Program-made: the position numbers and the translations under genes | Notes under the pieces: generated by a model | The model's input: the letters and a program-made list of their open reading frames with translations, nothing else | Told to the model about the DNA's origin: nothing | Database searches by the model: none | Origin: Macquaria australasica | Lineage: Eukaryota; Chordata; Actinopteri; Centrarchiformes; Percichthyidae | NCBI GenBank assembly: GCA_005408345.1 | Contig: SEMN01000227.1 | Location: 496,001 to 560,000 of the forward strand | Reading direction: 5' to 3' | DNA length: 64,000 bases | Shown: positions 1 through 12,803 of the stretch, piece after piece | Layout of the letters: every line of letters begins with the position of its first letter | Position numbering within the stretch: the stretch's first letter is position 1

Positions 1-987
1 TGGGAACATTTTAACCCCTTATTTTAAATTAATGGGAATTCTATTAACTTTTAATGACTTTTCTGCCCTGAGTTCTCGTAGTTTCTGACCCTGACTATGA
101 CAGCAGGCTCCCCATCTTACTGTTATCACTTTAGCCTTAAGATCTTTTCTTAATTTATTATGCAGATGCAGTTTAGCATCGCACTTAAAGCTGCTCTATG
201 TGGAAAAATATGTGGGCTACCTGTGTCAAGGAAAGTCGAATAACAGTTTCGTAAGTCATGTAAGTGTGTTTTTATGAGAAAAAAGGCAATTGCACAAACA
301 TCTAGCATGCACTCACATGGCCTGAATCAACCCTTTTACCAAGAGTCACATGCATACATATGAGCATTTATGTGAGTTTGAGAAAAAAAGTACGAGTCAG
401 GTGCATATGTATATGTGCATGTGTGTCACAGCACTGATCACACTTCAAATCTAAACTTTTACATGTACATGGGTGCATTTGTACATGTATCTTCCTTACA
501 GTGCTTGAGTCTGTGCGGTCACAAAACAAGCAGTTTGCATTTACAAGCACCTGCCTGGACACATTAGTGTATTTGTATGGGTGTCTGGCTGTGTGCTCCT
601 GTGTGTGCTGTGCAGTAGTCGCAGTGAGTCACTCACTGTATATCAACTGATAAGCTGTTGAACCATGCTAATGCAGGTTTTCAAAGAGTCATTTGTAGAG
701 CAGGGAGCTCTCAAGTTGGATTTGACACACATTTTCATAATGGCTCAAAATATGAGTGGAGAGCACGGCCCCGGATGGAGAAAATGTCACGCAGTAAAAT
801 GTGTGAACACATCTGTTTCTGGTCTAATAACCTGCAGCTGCATAAAGAGGATCAGATCATGTGACACACTGCTGCTCGTTGCTGCTTGTTTCCACAAAAA
901 GGATTGTGTTTGTGTTTGTGGTTACTTAGGACCTGGCAGGAAGTTGGAACCTTTCAGAGGTCCCACTGCTACATATTTGCTACAGTA

Positions 988-1212
988 AATCTATCTATAA
1001 AGGAAGGAGTCTCTGTCCGTCTGTCCTTTGAAATTCTCAATAACCGTTCATCCGATCGACTTCACACTTGGCGGGTGTATTGCTGAGGATCTCAGGGTGT
1101 GCAGTGTCGAGTGTGAAGTCGATTGGATGAGCGGTTCTCGACAACGCTGCAAGCAGCAATACTGGGAGCCAAGCAATCGCCCTCTTCCAAACAGGCACGT
1201 GCTCCGATCGGC
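988..1212. repeat. interspersed fold-back repeat
   Basis: It begins with ATCTATCTATAAAGGAAGG and contains inverted arms at 1042-1068 and 1110-1136: 27 bases with two mismatches, both compatible with G-U pairing, around a 41-base loop. I recognise the words 'atccgatcgacttcacacttggc' in general form as a recurring teleost repeat. The family name is not known to me and it has no coding capacity. Confidence 0.5.
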
Positions 1213-4070
1213 CACACCCTGAACCAGGCACCGTAAATAATGCTAAATAACCAGACCCAGACCCAACAGGTAAATTCAGACTGGGTTCAGGCACAATTTC
1301 ATGTGCATATGTGGGTTTCAGAACAAGACACTTGATGTTGGATTTAGGCTTTGGGGGTAGTGTAGGCTGAAAAATGTTGTTGTTGTTGTTTTGTGTTTGT
1401 TCCAGAAACCACTGGAACGTTGTTCTCCCTCTGCTACATTTTAAGGTGGCTGCCCTAAAACCAAAATGCAAGGTTATTTGGACATATAGATGTAGAGGAG
1501 AGTGGCTGGTGACTGAGGCTGGAGCAGAAGGCTGCAGCAGTCTAAGTGAGAGGAGATAAAAATACTGGAAAAGAGATGATATTCAATCTACAGCCAAAAT
1601 TTTCGTTCTGCTTGCCTGCAGAGGTCAGAGGGATTTAATGTTTTGCTGAAAGACATTTAAGCTGGATGGATGTGTGCCAATGTGAAATTCACATTAATAT
1701 TTAAAAACTTGGGAAATACAAGAGCTTGCATACATACTGCAGATTTGTACACTTGTCACATACTGAGATTGCTGTAAGATTTAAGAGCTACACAGGTTAA
1801 ACTTAGTTCAAGGGCTTTTTATGGCACTTACACCTTTTTAAACACACTGTACAAATCGTATAAGTAGACTCACATCCTCCCACACACACAAACACCATTC
1901 TCCCTGATGTCCACTGCTTGTCCATATGCATTCCTCACACTTGTCTCTGTAATTGCAGTTGGTGTAAATATTTCATCTTTTCATACCTCTAAACTCCCCC
2001 ACCTCCAACCTTCCTCCTCTACTTCCTACTTGCTCAAACTTCTTCAGTTTAGCTGCTTTGAAAACAGGGATGAATCTATAAGCATCTACTGATCTCATGT
2101 GCATTCATGGATTTCTACTGGCTCATTAACAAAATTGTTGCAGTGGCCTGGTTTCTGGATTTACCCTTCATGTCCCACATATTTTACATTAATTCAGGAT
2201 ATAAAACATCCCATAACCACAGACTGTGCTGGCTGTGGAATTCTGGAAGTAGCATTTTGGCTAGGTTTGGCTAGAGCCTTACCACCTTTGAACACAGCTG
2301 CACAGGTTAGGAACCACAGAGCTAAATCTGTGGTAAATCTGTGCAAAGGCTCATCTTTGTAGAACCCTGACATGTTCATTTGCACCACTAGCAAACTATG
2401 TCGACACGTTTGACTTCTGAGAGGGTGGTCACACTATAGAGTTCACTGGGGATTCACACGAGATCTGAGACGAGACAGGAACACAAACGGAGAGATTTTG
2501 TGTGATTTCAACTTCAGATTATCGAAATTGCACTTCACTACGCAAGCTAGAGGGGAAAAAAAAAGAAACTGGCAGTGTAAAGATAGACGGACTCTCAGAG
2601 CTGTTTAGATTGTTACATTTGATAAAATGGAAGGCTATGCGTTCCATGAGGCGGACGCCAAAAACGCTAAACTCAGCAGGTGTGGATTGTACTGTAATTT
2701 ATTCAGTTATATATCTCTTCTTTCATGTGTTTAGCTTCTGCTACTGCAAATGATTGCGACCTTGTCTGTGTGATATTGACTTTTGTTTTTCTTTAGCAAA
2801 CAAGTCTACGGCCACGCTAGCAGCTCTGTGAGGCTGTAGGTAGTGTGCTACAAGAGGAAGGAGGCGTGTCATTTCTTGGTTTGCTTTGACTTTGATTTCT
2901 TCCCTTTCAAACTTATCTGCCACATTTCAAATGTTTTTCTTATTCCATAATCTGCAGGCAGACACATTAAAAACATTACCAACACTCCTGAGTGCAGCGT
3001 TGTGTCAGAACATACGGCTCAGCATCTGAGAAACTGCTCTCTGATTTATGTAGATCTCATATTAAAGCCCCGCTGTGAAGCAGACCTCATGTATTATTCA
3101 CAGCAACGGCCATGTGTGTGAGTTTGTATGTATGTGCTATATAAATGTGTGTGTTGTCGTTGTTACATCTGTATCTGACTCATCACAGGCGCAGTGGATT
3201 ACTAAGCAGAGAGAGAGAGAAAGTGTGTGGAGCTGATGGGGTAAGACAGACAGGGAAGGTAAGAAATAGTCTGAACTGAAACTAGGCAGAAGGAAAAAAG
3301 AGAGAGAGACAGATTCAGTTAAAGCTCATCTCACAGGGTTTTGGAAAGACAGCAGTACTGCAGACGTGGAGTAATTTGATCATTAACATCTTTATTATTG
3401 TTCACATACTTTAACATAATAATCTGTGCTACTTTTATAGAAGTAAATTCCCATTTTGCTCTTTTACTGCTCATTAATATCTGAGTGACTCTATCCCCAG
3501 TTCATAAAACCTCAAACACCTGGGGCCAGATGGATACAAGATACGTACGGATAAAAAACATGCTAATGCCATTTCCAACACCGACAGTTATATTTTTAAA
3601 AAAACAGAGAGTGTGGTGAGAAAGCCACAGGTCATGTGATATACTTGGGCCCAGAAATACTTTTTTCTCACATTAATTACAAAATAACTGCTTAAAAATA
3701 TCCTGAGCATCACATATTATCACAAATTACTCTTTGAATTATAACAATTTGAATTTCATTAGGTCCAGGGTCCAGAGGAGAGATTTTAGACCAATCACAG
3801 CTGCAGGTACAAAAAAAAATCCACAGGAAACTACACAGATAATACCTATAGTACAAAGGGCCATGAAATTTGTAGATTATTGCACCGTAACAATGACTTT
3901 TTTTCTAATGATTTGTAAATACATTCAAGACACACTAAAGTCATCACTCACACTACGACATTGTAAAATCATCAGTGATGGTTCCTGGGCTCATCGGGTG
4001 TTTCAGGTCTTTCAACAATCAGACATGTTTTGTCTTCCTTTCAAAGACAACTCCAATTCATCAGCGCAAA

Positions 4071-4074
4071 CACA

Positions 4075-4145
<71 letters not shown>
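4071..4145. repeat. (CA)n microsatellite, (GT)n in sgcd sense
   Basis: Pure CA from about 4079 to 4145 with a slightly interrupted CA/AAACA start. On the sgcd transcript strand it is a long UG tract beginning 31 bases after the splice donor. The open frames across it, full of THTHTH, are artefacts. Confidence 0.97.
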
Positions 4146-4149
<4 letters not shown>

Positions 4150-4182
4150 CACCCATGGTTAATAAAAGGGCAAAAGACTTAC

Positions 4183-4368
4183 TATGGTGAAGTTCATGAC
4201 CTTGAGGATCCAGATAGTTAGAGCCAGGTTGATCAGGATCAGGATCATCAGCAGCAGGACGAAGAAGTAAAGGCAGCGTTTCCTCCAGCCATATATTCCC
4301 ACTTTGTATACTTGTGGTTTCTCTGAACTCTGGACATTGTTCCTATGAGTGCACTGTTCTTGGGTCAT
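4183..4368 (-). CDS. sgcd: delta-sarcoglycan, first body exon (N-terminus and transmembrane anchor)
   Basis: This exon encodes 62 residues starting MTQEQCTHRNN. A short cytoplasmic tail is followed by the sarcoglycan signature YKVGIYGWRKRCLYFF at about residues 21-36, then one hydrophobic segment to about residue 56 (LLLMILILINLALTIWIL), ending KVMNFTI. Delta-sarcoglycan is a single-pass type II membrane protein of the muscle sarcoglycan subcomplex of the dystrophin complex. The PQVYKVGIYGWRKRCLYFF and KVMNFTI blocks fit delta better than gamma or zeta, judged from memory of the families. On the minus strand a pyrimidine tract ending CTCCTCTCAG abuts the ATG, and the exon ends ATA followed by GTAAGT, so the downstream intron is phase 0. 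The next exon, expected to continue with the extracellular domain, was not found in 1-4182. The ATG at 4366-4368 can be residue 1 or, after splicing to the 33782 exon, residue 2. Confidence 0.95.
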
Positions 4369-4544
4369 CTGAGAGGAGACACAGAGAGAAAAAGGAAGAC
4401 ATGATTATGGCTGAGGGCAACATCTGAGATGTCGCGTAGAGTGCTACAGGGCTTTTACATAACGTTAAATCTGCATTATTTGCCACTTGTTGACAGAGGC
4501 AAAGTTGCCTATTTACACATCCTGTAGCCACAGAGCAACATCAT

Positions 4545-4725
4545 CATTCTTATAGAGTTGTGCTGAATGTAAGTTCATTCCTCTTTTAGCTCCTATTTGG
4601 TCTTCACCATCTCCTGAGACAAATATCTGGCTCTTTAGCTGCTAAATGTTCCTCTATGTTCATTTGCTACTGTAGTTGCTAACTTTGTCTGTCGGCTGTT
4701 TGGTGCTGGACTCCAACAATTTACA
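4545..4725 (+). repeat. partial copy of the five-copy 'AGCTGC' MITE-like family
   Basis: Shares TAGCTCCTATTTGGTCTTC, CTCCTGAGACAAATATCTGG, TTAGCTGCTAAATGTTC and CTGTTTGGTGCTGG with the copies at 28499, 42150, 43785 and 53405. Only the middle of the family is present here and both ends are missing. Confidence 0.7.
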
Positions 4726-5009
4726 GTCTCTCTTTTTCTACTCTGGCTCTTATGTGTTCAACCATTGTTGCAACCCATTGTGCCTCCATGGTGGAGCCAC
4801 CCATGATTGCTTGGAGATTTGCAGTACAGCTGCAGTGACTCTGTAGAAAATTGCATTAAGATAAGAGATGGGGCACATCTGAACATTAGTACAAATAACA
4901 TGCCATAAACATTCCTCTCACATACTCCACTCCAATACTGTCTGGACACTCAGTTTGGGCACGATGAAAGACAGTTTAGTTAACAATTGCAGTGATTGAT
5001 TGCCCCATA

Positions 5010-5215
5010 AGTGCTCTATAACTCCATTATACCCCCTCTGCACCATTGATGTGCTGATAGTGCCGATTAATGATGATTATAATTGTCTGCCTGTGAAGAC
5101 GAGGAGGCATTGTTCACTTCAAGCGCCATAATAATGGCCTAATAACTCTGTGGAAAAATACAATTTACTGTCGGCCGTGCTATGGAGTGCGGGCCTCAGA
5201 CCACCAAAGCCAATC
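5010..5215. promoter_or_regulatory. possible conserved non-coding element
   Basis: A repeat-free AT-rich island with clustered homeodomain-type cores (GATTAATGATGATTATAATT at about 5064; GCCATAATAATGGCC at 5125-5139, a perfect palindrome around AAT). It resembles vertebrate conserved elements in composition only. Conservation could not be tested. Confidence 0.25.
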
Positions 5216-5784
5216 GTTTTTGACAACCACACACATTTCCCGCTAACTGAAACAAATGGCACAAGACAGGGCCCCGGTGAGAAAGTGCTGAAAGCTAAAG
5301 AGGAGACTCCAAAGCACCAGTCAGCAAAACCAGGGAAATCTCATTGTGTACGGTCAGATTTTCATTTTTGTTTGATGGGAGATGCAGAGAGATGAAGAAG
5401 CATATCTTTGTGATGTCTAGGCTGATAGAAAAGAGGGAACTCAGTGCTGTGAGAGTAAACAAAGCTAAAAAAGGTATCCAAATTGAGACTGTGAGACTGT
5501 CACTAACCTCAACCGTGGCAGTGCTTTTTCCTGGGATAATTTTAAACTAGACCAAAAAACACCTAAAGCTTATTAGGGTCCCCTAGAGGCTGAAATGTTC
5601 ATTATACCCTGCAGTACGAAAGTCTAAGACCAAAATGTAAAGGTTTTGTTGCAATTTTTCTGTTTTTATTTTTATGGCTCTGACAAGGAAATATTCACCT
5701 TCAAAGCTCTGATTGGCTCAGCTGTTTTTCAAGGATCTGGGGAGCATGAACATACAGAAGTTTATATTTCAAAGAAAATTTGGG

Positions 5785-6350
5785 CCTGATGGTGTCGCTA
5801 GAGGAAATGTCAGGGGGTAAACAAAAACACTGGGATCTTTACTCTATGGACTTCCACAGTAAAGTTCATGGAAATCCAGCCATTTCTTTCTGAGATGCCT
5901 TGTCAGTAATTGTCATGTTGGTCAAGGGGAGAATGTAATCCTTTTACACCAACCCTCTTTTTAGGGGTGGTCCACCTAAATCAAATAAACCCTTTGATGA
6001 ATTTGGACATAAAATGTTCAAGGGTTTATTACATTGCTGAACTATCAGACTGATTTGAAGGTTACTGTCGGTTAAATGACAGGATGTTTTGAGAGATGAC
6101 CACAATGACTGAAAGAGTCATCTATCGATTCTTATGCTATATGTTTTTTTCATGTAAATGTTCATAGTGCTGGCAGTCTACAAAAGTTCTACATTGTGCT
6201 AGCGCCAACCTGATGCTGGTGCTAGACTAAAGGTCAGGGGGTTGCTGAAATCATGGTGAATTATCCTCTGTGGACCATGAATATCTACAACCAATTTCAT
6301 GACAATAGCTGTGGAGATCATCTCAAACTGGATTGAAGTAAGGAAAAAGA
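5785..6350. repeat. decayed teleost gene-desert repeat
   Basis: Fragments such as TGTCGCTAGAGGAAATGTCA (about 5792), GTGCTAGACTAAAGGTCAGG (about 6219) and TGTGGACCATGAATATCT (about 6270) match, in diverged form, the words of the better copy at 30700-31215. The middle part is not clearly related. Confidence 0.5.
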
Positions 6351-9150
6351 ATCTTCCCTATTAAAACAAATTCTGGACGAAGTTTAATATGTTTCATAAT
6401 CACTCGTCCCCAGATGTATCTAGGATTGATCTCACAGTTTGACTGCAGTACCTGATTGCTCAAGCTTTGTATTTAGTTCATACTTACAAACACAAAATAC
6501 AAATACAAACATAACTACAACGACAAACAGCTGTCAAAGTAACCCAGCCTGTTTGATCAGCTCTTTGGCAAAATCCTTATAGAGAGCTGCAGCCTGCGAG
6601 TGGGGATTAATAACGCTTCTGATCCTGCACACACTCTTTTCTGTTTCCATCTGCAAGCACCTGCCACAGCACAGACCTTCCAAATATGGCTGCGAGTCAT
6701 GGCAAACACACCGTGTTCACCCTGGAACAAACCTCTGTCCTGTCCAATCACCCTTTTGAGCAGGATCCAGTTCTGCTGACAGGGCCACTGTTTACACCAA
6801 GAAGCAGGATTATGAAAAACCACAGAGAGAGATACAAAGACGGACAGATAGGTTTTCCATTTCCTCTCTCTATAATTGTTTTTTGATTTTTCTTGTCTGG
6901 TGTGACAGGCTCAGATAACTGACCCTGTAACTGATATGAAACTAAAACTTCAAAATGAAACAGATTGTGTCAGTAAAATTTGATAAGGCGATGGTAGCGA
7001 GAAAAAAGAAAATGTTATGCAACATTAATGTTTTGGAGAACAGCACTGAATAAATCCTTAAAATGTGAAAAGAAATGTGAGGTTACAGTACAACTGCTAA
7101 TTACGCATCAAATCCTTGGCCCAGTGAATATGGTGAAACTCTGTAGTATTTTGTATTTTTCATTATAATCCTTTTTCTAATACACTTACTGACACGGCCT
7201 TGGAACTACTGTAAATTTGCAACAGCTTTAGTTACACATTTGGTGTACAATGCTGGTATTCTATAGTCAGTATGACAGCAGTTTTTATTGAGAAATAAGG
7301 TCACTGTGTCATAAAAATATAATTTATTTAAACAGATTTAATGTGCTTGTGTGTAGCCCTCAAACTATCTGTTTTACAAAAATTAAATAACGTGGACTGA
7401 AAAATGTCCTTGAAGACAGGAAAAAGAACAAAGCTAAAAAATAAATAAATAAATTAGAATGCTGCAGAAGCTGCCAAGCGTCTCCAGGTGTTGTGGAGAC
7501 GACAGCATCAGCAGCTTGGCAGGAGAGCAACGCTCACAGGGACCCCAACATCAGTGTCACCTGCTCACAAGTATGATGGAGAAGTGTGTGTGTGCTCACG
7601 CATTCATGTGTAGATGTGTTACTTTTCAAGTAAGCCTTCACACAATCTACACACTCAAATCATCATCCTCAACACGCTATACATCACCGAGATGCAGTTA
7701 AATCCACGGAGTTAGGTCAGCAGCAGACACTGAACAACCACAACAACAATGGAAACTAGGAAACTAAACTCTCATGGGGCCGCTGCCATGAGCTCAACAG
7801 TAACACTATACCTCCTCGTGTCTCGTCATGTTTAGTTAATGTATGTGTTTGGCAAAATCAGAAGTTCTCAAGGAAGATATTCTGGGATGATTTGACCTGG
7901 ATCTGCACAACTCTGCAAACCTCTTCTACCTACAGTTACTCATAACACTTTTCTCTGTGTACATTCACAGAGGTGTCTACAGGTATGTGTATGAATGTTA
8001 CATGTTCAAATTACTTTAGTCACTGTTTTCCATACTACTGTAAGACATCAATACACAGTATCTGGTAGATTTGCACACCAAATGTAATAAACAAGTCCTC
8101 TAAATTAAACAAAAGAAATGTGTAATTGTCCTCCAGAAACACACATCGGCAGGACGACATCACCATCAACGTTCTGATCCGAAACAGCTACGGTAAAAAC
8201 TTTTTGCTGTTTCTTTGTGATTGAATAAACCTGATCAAAGATTAACCAGCAGTTATTGTTGGTTTGCATATTTGCCTGAAACTAAGGTTAGATGGTCATA
8301 TTATTCTTTTCTGGTTTCATTAATTACTTAATTAGTGAAGAGTGCACATGGCAGCTATGTTGTTGTTTGCTAGTATGATCAGTGAACTGTTAGCTTTGAG
8401 CCCCTGTAATGTCTATTGATATTTGGGACATTTTTCATTGATTTCTGTAGCAGTATCTATGCCTATATTTTGGAAACTATATTTATAGTTTATAGTACAC
8501 AGAAATAACCTTCTCCATCTTTCTTTCAAGTTGAAAGTAATCATGTTTTTATGGACTGTAAAACTAATATTTGGTTTAAAAAAACAGACAGACAAACTCT
8601 AATCAAAAATCACAAACAATAAGAAATCGATAATAGTTTTCAAAGTTTTATGAATGTCCTCATTGCTTGATTGGTTTCGTATTTCCACACACATACACAT
8701 TATATTGTGGATCTACTTCCCTCACAAAGTGTATCATAAATTAAATAAATCTACTGCAATAAAGAAGTATAACTCCTCTCTCCTCTGCGCTTTCTACAGA
8801 CTCTCCGTCCACGCACAAGGAGTACTGATAGCTTTTAAATAAGCTCTTGGGCTACAAGCTGACTGAGAAAAGAAAATGGTGCTTGGTTACAAGCTAAATA
8901 ATGGCCACTCTCATAAGAGTGGAGGTGTGTGTGTGTTAGAAAAGCAGAGTTGAAGAGCCAGGGAGGAAGAAAATAAGTGGCAAATTGGAGGCAAATCAAA
9001 TCATCTGCCTTTGAGTCTTTTTCCATTCACTGCTGCTGTCCAATGGTGCCTTTGGTTCAGCCAACTATTCATTCAGAGAGCCTGAAGAAAACCCAACAGT
9101 CCAAAAACAAAGTCTGTCTCTGATTAGAGAGAGAAATGAGGTTTTACAAA
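6351..9150. other. intronic sequence, no gene seen
   Basis: AT-rich unique-looking sequence. The short frames here have no family features, codon bias or splice signals in register. An AAATAAATAAATAAAT tract sits at about 7438. Nothing else can be supported. Confidence 0.5.
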
Positions 9151-9159
9151 ATGTTATTG

Positions 9160-9350
9160 GTTATTCCTGCTGCCAAATAGCCAGGCAGCTCCCCATTAGG
9201 ACTTTTATAGACAACATGTGGATCGGTACCAGGACCCAATGGCTGCTGCCAATGGATATGCCATTACTGGGGCTCACACGGCTCCAAATATATGAATATA
9301 TCAAATGGCCGACAGCCAGAGGCAGTTTATTGGTCGTTGCAATGTGTGGG
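9160..9350. promoter_or_regulatory. possible conserved non-coding element
   Basis: Repeat-free block with an internal near-palindromic AT core (CCAAATATATGAATATATC, about 9283) and GC-balanced flanks that lack repeat words. The CC-AT-rich run resembles a CArG half but is not a full site. Weak call. Confidence 0.2.
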
Positions 9351-10097
9351 TAAATAGGCAAGTGGAGTAATGTGATCAGCTGATTGAAAAGTTCAGAAAC
9401 GTCTCACTGACTGTTGGTTTACAGTGATTAGACATAATCTCCAGCAGCTAAAGACAGAGGCAGAAGCTACTACATGCTAACAGCTAACAAGTGTTAGCTC
9501 TTCTCTTAATGGTTTTAGGGTTTATTGGGATGAGCAGTGCTAATTGGCATGTTTCTCTCCTCCATACCTGACTGTCTCAGCCTCTTTTCACCAAGTATGT
9601 TAGTTGGAATCTTTTTCTGTTTATTGTTTTTACATGTGTTGGTTTTCTTTAATGTATGTGCTCCTGCCTTAGCCATTAACCAGGACTGAAGGGATCCAGT
9701 AGCTACTGTCCTGAATTGCTCTCCACCACTCCCCCATTGCCAGTCCTTCATCTAGAGAGCCCCTAGAGCAATCATTTTTTATTGTATGGTTGAAGCACCA
9801 GAACCTCACTACAAGTTTGATCTTTTTCCTTTTCTAACCCTCAAAAACACATCAACAACAGCAGAAGAGTAGCACTGAAGCAGTGCAGGCCAGTGGAGGC
9901 CAAGAACAGAAGAAATCTGATGAAACTCTGATGAAAACAGGCTCCTCACCAAACCAACATGTTGTTTATCTAAAGATCAACCCGTTCAGAAGAGGTATGG
10001 AGAACAGATCACACTTCTCATAAAATATGCATAGAATATATATTTGCAAGCATTTATAAAATATGCTAAATATATTCAACTGATGTTTTTATGCCTC

Positions 10098-10153
10098 TAT
10101 TACTACTACTACTACCACTACAACTGCTGCTACTACTCCTACTACTACTACTA
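10098..10153. repeat. (TAC)n trinucleotide repeat
   Basis: Imperfect TAC/TGC/CAC triplets running through ACTACTACTACCACTACAAC and on to CTACTACTACTACT. Confidence 0.85.
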
Positions 10154-10159
10154 AAAGTA

Positions 10160-12785
10160 TAAAGTTTATAAGAATAAATTACACATATTAAAAATATTAT
10201 ATGCCTTAAATGTTTATTAAAAGCCCCACTAAATGATACTAATTAATTAAATAAGATTTTCAGAAGTGACTGTCCTCACCAGAAACACAACACAACATTG
10301 TTCATTTGTTCAGATACATATAACAACTTATGGTTACGTTTTCCAGAGCTTTTGTGGCCATGTGAGTCTGTCTGTCAGGAACAAAAGCAGAAGTAGTGTG
10401 TCGATGTAATAGTGAAGCATAACCTTTCTGGGATGAGGCTGGGTGGGTTCGGAGCATATACAAAGTGGCAGACTTTGACACCAGAGACAGCTGTTCACCT
10501 CCAGTTTTCCAACAGTCAATGTTGGTTTCTTTCAACCATGACCACAATTAATACGAACCATATGTGTCTTCTTTTGTAATGGTTGTTTGCAATGAATTTG
10601 GAAGGCACTGACAAATGATGTCGCCCTGCTGATAGAAAACGAGCGTACTGTATTTTTCGATTTGGAAGGCAATGAGAAACTACCTGTTTTGTTGTTTTGG
10701 TTGGACAACTTGTATGTTTTAGACACACCAGACACTGAAGAGACCTTTTCACACAAGAATACATTTGTAGGCCATTTGTTGCCTTTCACACACTTTCCTG
10801 TGGTTCATATAGGAAACATACAGTTCAGAGATCTGGACTGCATTTATATAACATGTTTATCCGAAACACTTTGCCTTCTTTGTCTATCCCAAACCCTTTG
10901 CCTTTTATTCAGACACATACACCGATGGCAGCAAGCTACTAGTGATGGAAATTACAGCTCTTTGAAGGGAGAGGGAACGTCTCTCACCAAGTATGACTCA
11001 GTTCCCTTTGTTTGTACCAAAGAGCCAATGAAAAGAATTGGATCGTCCGTGAACGTAACATTACTACAATCTACCATGCCAAGTGGCCTAACCATAGGAG
11101 GCAAATAAGTGACTTGCTCAAGGACACTTTGACAAATGGGAAAAAAGGAGCTTGGGATCTAACCGCCAACCCCTGTGATTAGCTGCCAACTGAGATATTA
11201 GCTAAGATGGGAACATGGTAACATAGCTAAAAAGAAGTCAGGTAGGGAAAGAAACATGAACAGTCAGATGATCAGACAGAATGTAAACAGGCCCTCAGGT
11301 TAGCCAAATTTATTTTAAAGAGAACAGTTATCCGTTGTAAATATCCATCACAGTTTACAGTTCCTGCTGCAACTTTGACCTACCATATGTTTCCCTGTGC
11401 AGTGGGGGATTATTATCAACATTTCAGGTATGCTCACTTTCAGTTTTATCTCCAAATAAAGTGGTTTAGATAATCTGGGTAAACTGTTATCTTATTTACA
11501 ACCTGTCTGATCATCTGACTGATCATCCTATTTCTGCTGATTTCCTTGTAGCTATGTTGCCTTGTTCCCAGAATTCCTTTTTAAGAACATTACCAGGAAT
11601 AATGGCCCGAACTACAAAAATAAGACCCAAGTTGTAATAAACCTGACTTATCATTTGATGTTTGTGCACCACCACTGATATAAATGCCTGTGTATTTATC
11701 ATAATTGGTAAATAGTTTTTTTTTTACCCTCATTCTGAGTGCACCAGCAGTTCTGCCTTTTGTCCCACTTTGTTGCCCCTTATTAACACCGAGGCCACAT
11801 TCCCAGCACAGCCCTTTATTGTCGTGTGCTGCAGCTGCTTACTGGCCCATTACAGATGAGACAAGTGCGGTTAATACTTACAGATACTGAAAAGGTCACA
11901 AAATAACAGTAAACAATTTAATGTGAGGTCCAACCTGTCCAGGATCTGACAACGCTCCTTTTAAGTGATTAAACAGAAAAGAGACGAGAATAAGAAAACA
12001 ACCAATTTCACTGGTTAATTCTGCCATACAGGCATGAAGCCAGGCCTGGGGCCAAGCTTGACTGGAGGGCATAATGAATACTTAAACAGCAGAGTACCTT
12101 TGGGCCCTTTCTTTCTCTTTTTAATCAGGTACAAATGTAGAAAAGGTTTTTTCTTCTCCTCTGTTTTGTAAGTGGCTTTAGCATACTTGTCAACAGTATT
12201 GTTGAGCCCATGATTAGGATAATTTGACAAAGCCTGTGCTTGTAGGCCCTGTGATACCGAACTGTAGATTTACAATGAGGAGAGAACCACATCTGTCACA
12301 GTTTGTGCGAGTGAATTCGTGTTTTATAACACAATTTCTTTATATTGAAAAAAAAAAAAACAAGTGTTAAAAACTGTTTTATAACACACTTTACAGGTCA
12401 TGACAGGAGTCAGCGGTGGAGAGAGCCTGGAGGTTAAAGAAGCAGCCGAGTCACTTCAAATCCCATCAAGGAGGGAATGGAAAGTGTGCTCTCTTGGTCT
12501 CTAAAATGTAGGTTTTTTTCAACTTAAAGGACAACTCTGGTTTATTAAAACTTAAGTCTTATTTTTTTTATAGATTAGGCCTTCATTTGTATTGATTATG
12601 AAAATAGGTCGTCATGGGTCCCCTTGGGCCATAGTAACTGAGAACTGACCAGGAACCCAAGTCAGGCCAGGTCCCAATTATATTCCATCTAATCGGGTTA
12701 GGTAGGTTCCAGTCCTACTGCACACAGGTTAAAGGTCTGTATATGTCAATATATCTAATACCTGAGTGGATCCAAGCTCTATCAG
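10160..12785. other. intronic sequence upstream of the LINE; no gene accepted
   Basis: Contains a 148-codon open frame (10662-11108) without recognisable motifs. Its start lies near the words TTGGAAGGCACTGACAAA, which recur at 34837, suggesting an interspersed repeat. A diverged repeat-like stretch (12525-12780, with GACCAGGAACCC- and TCGGGTTAGG-type words) precedes the LINE and may be its target. Confidence 0.4.
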
Positions 12786-12803
12786 CTCTGATCTGATCTC
12801 GTT

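Larger units (their letters stand above)
1..4182 (-). other. sgcd: sgcd intron 2, 5' part
   Basis: Intronic sequence downstream of the donor at 4177-4182. It contains a fold-back repeat (988-1212), a degenerate fish repeat fragment near 2800-2850, GA-rich stretches around 3205-3310 and the CA microsatellite at 4071-4145. No sarcoglycan extracellular exon is visible, so the intron continues past position 1. Confidence 0.65.

Noticed and set aside
1037..1471. 144-codon minus-strand frame
   Set aside because: It runs across the fold-back repeat. An asparagine run comes from TTG triplets. No protein family signal.
3734..4221. Frames rich in TH repeats around the CA tract
   Set aside because: They are translations of (CA)n and are inconsistent between frames. 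Similarly at 46852-47139 and 54315-54773.
10662..11108. 148-codon open frame
   Set aside because: No recognisable motif or codon bias, and it begins beside a word shared with 34837, so it is likely a repeat-borne chance frame.
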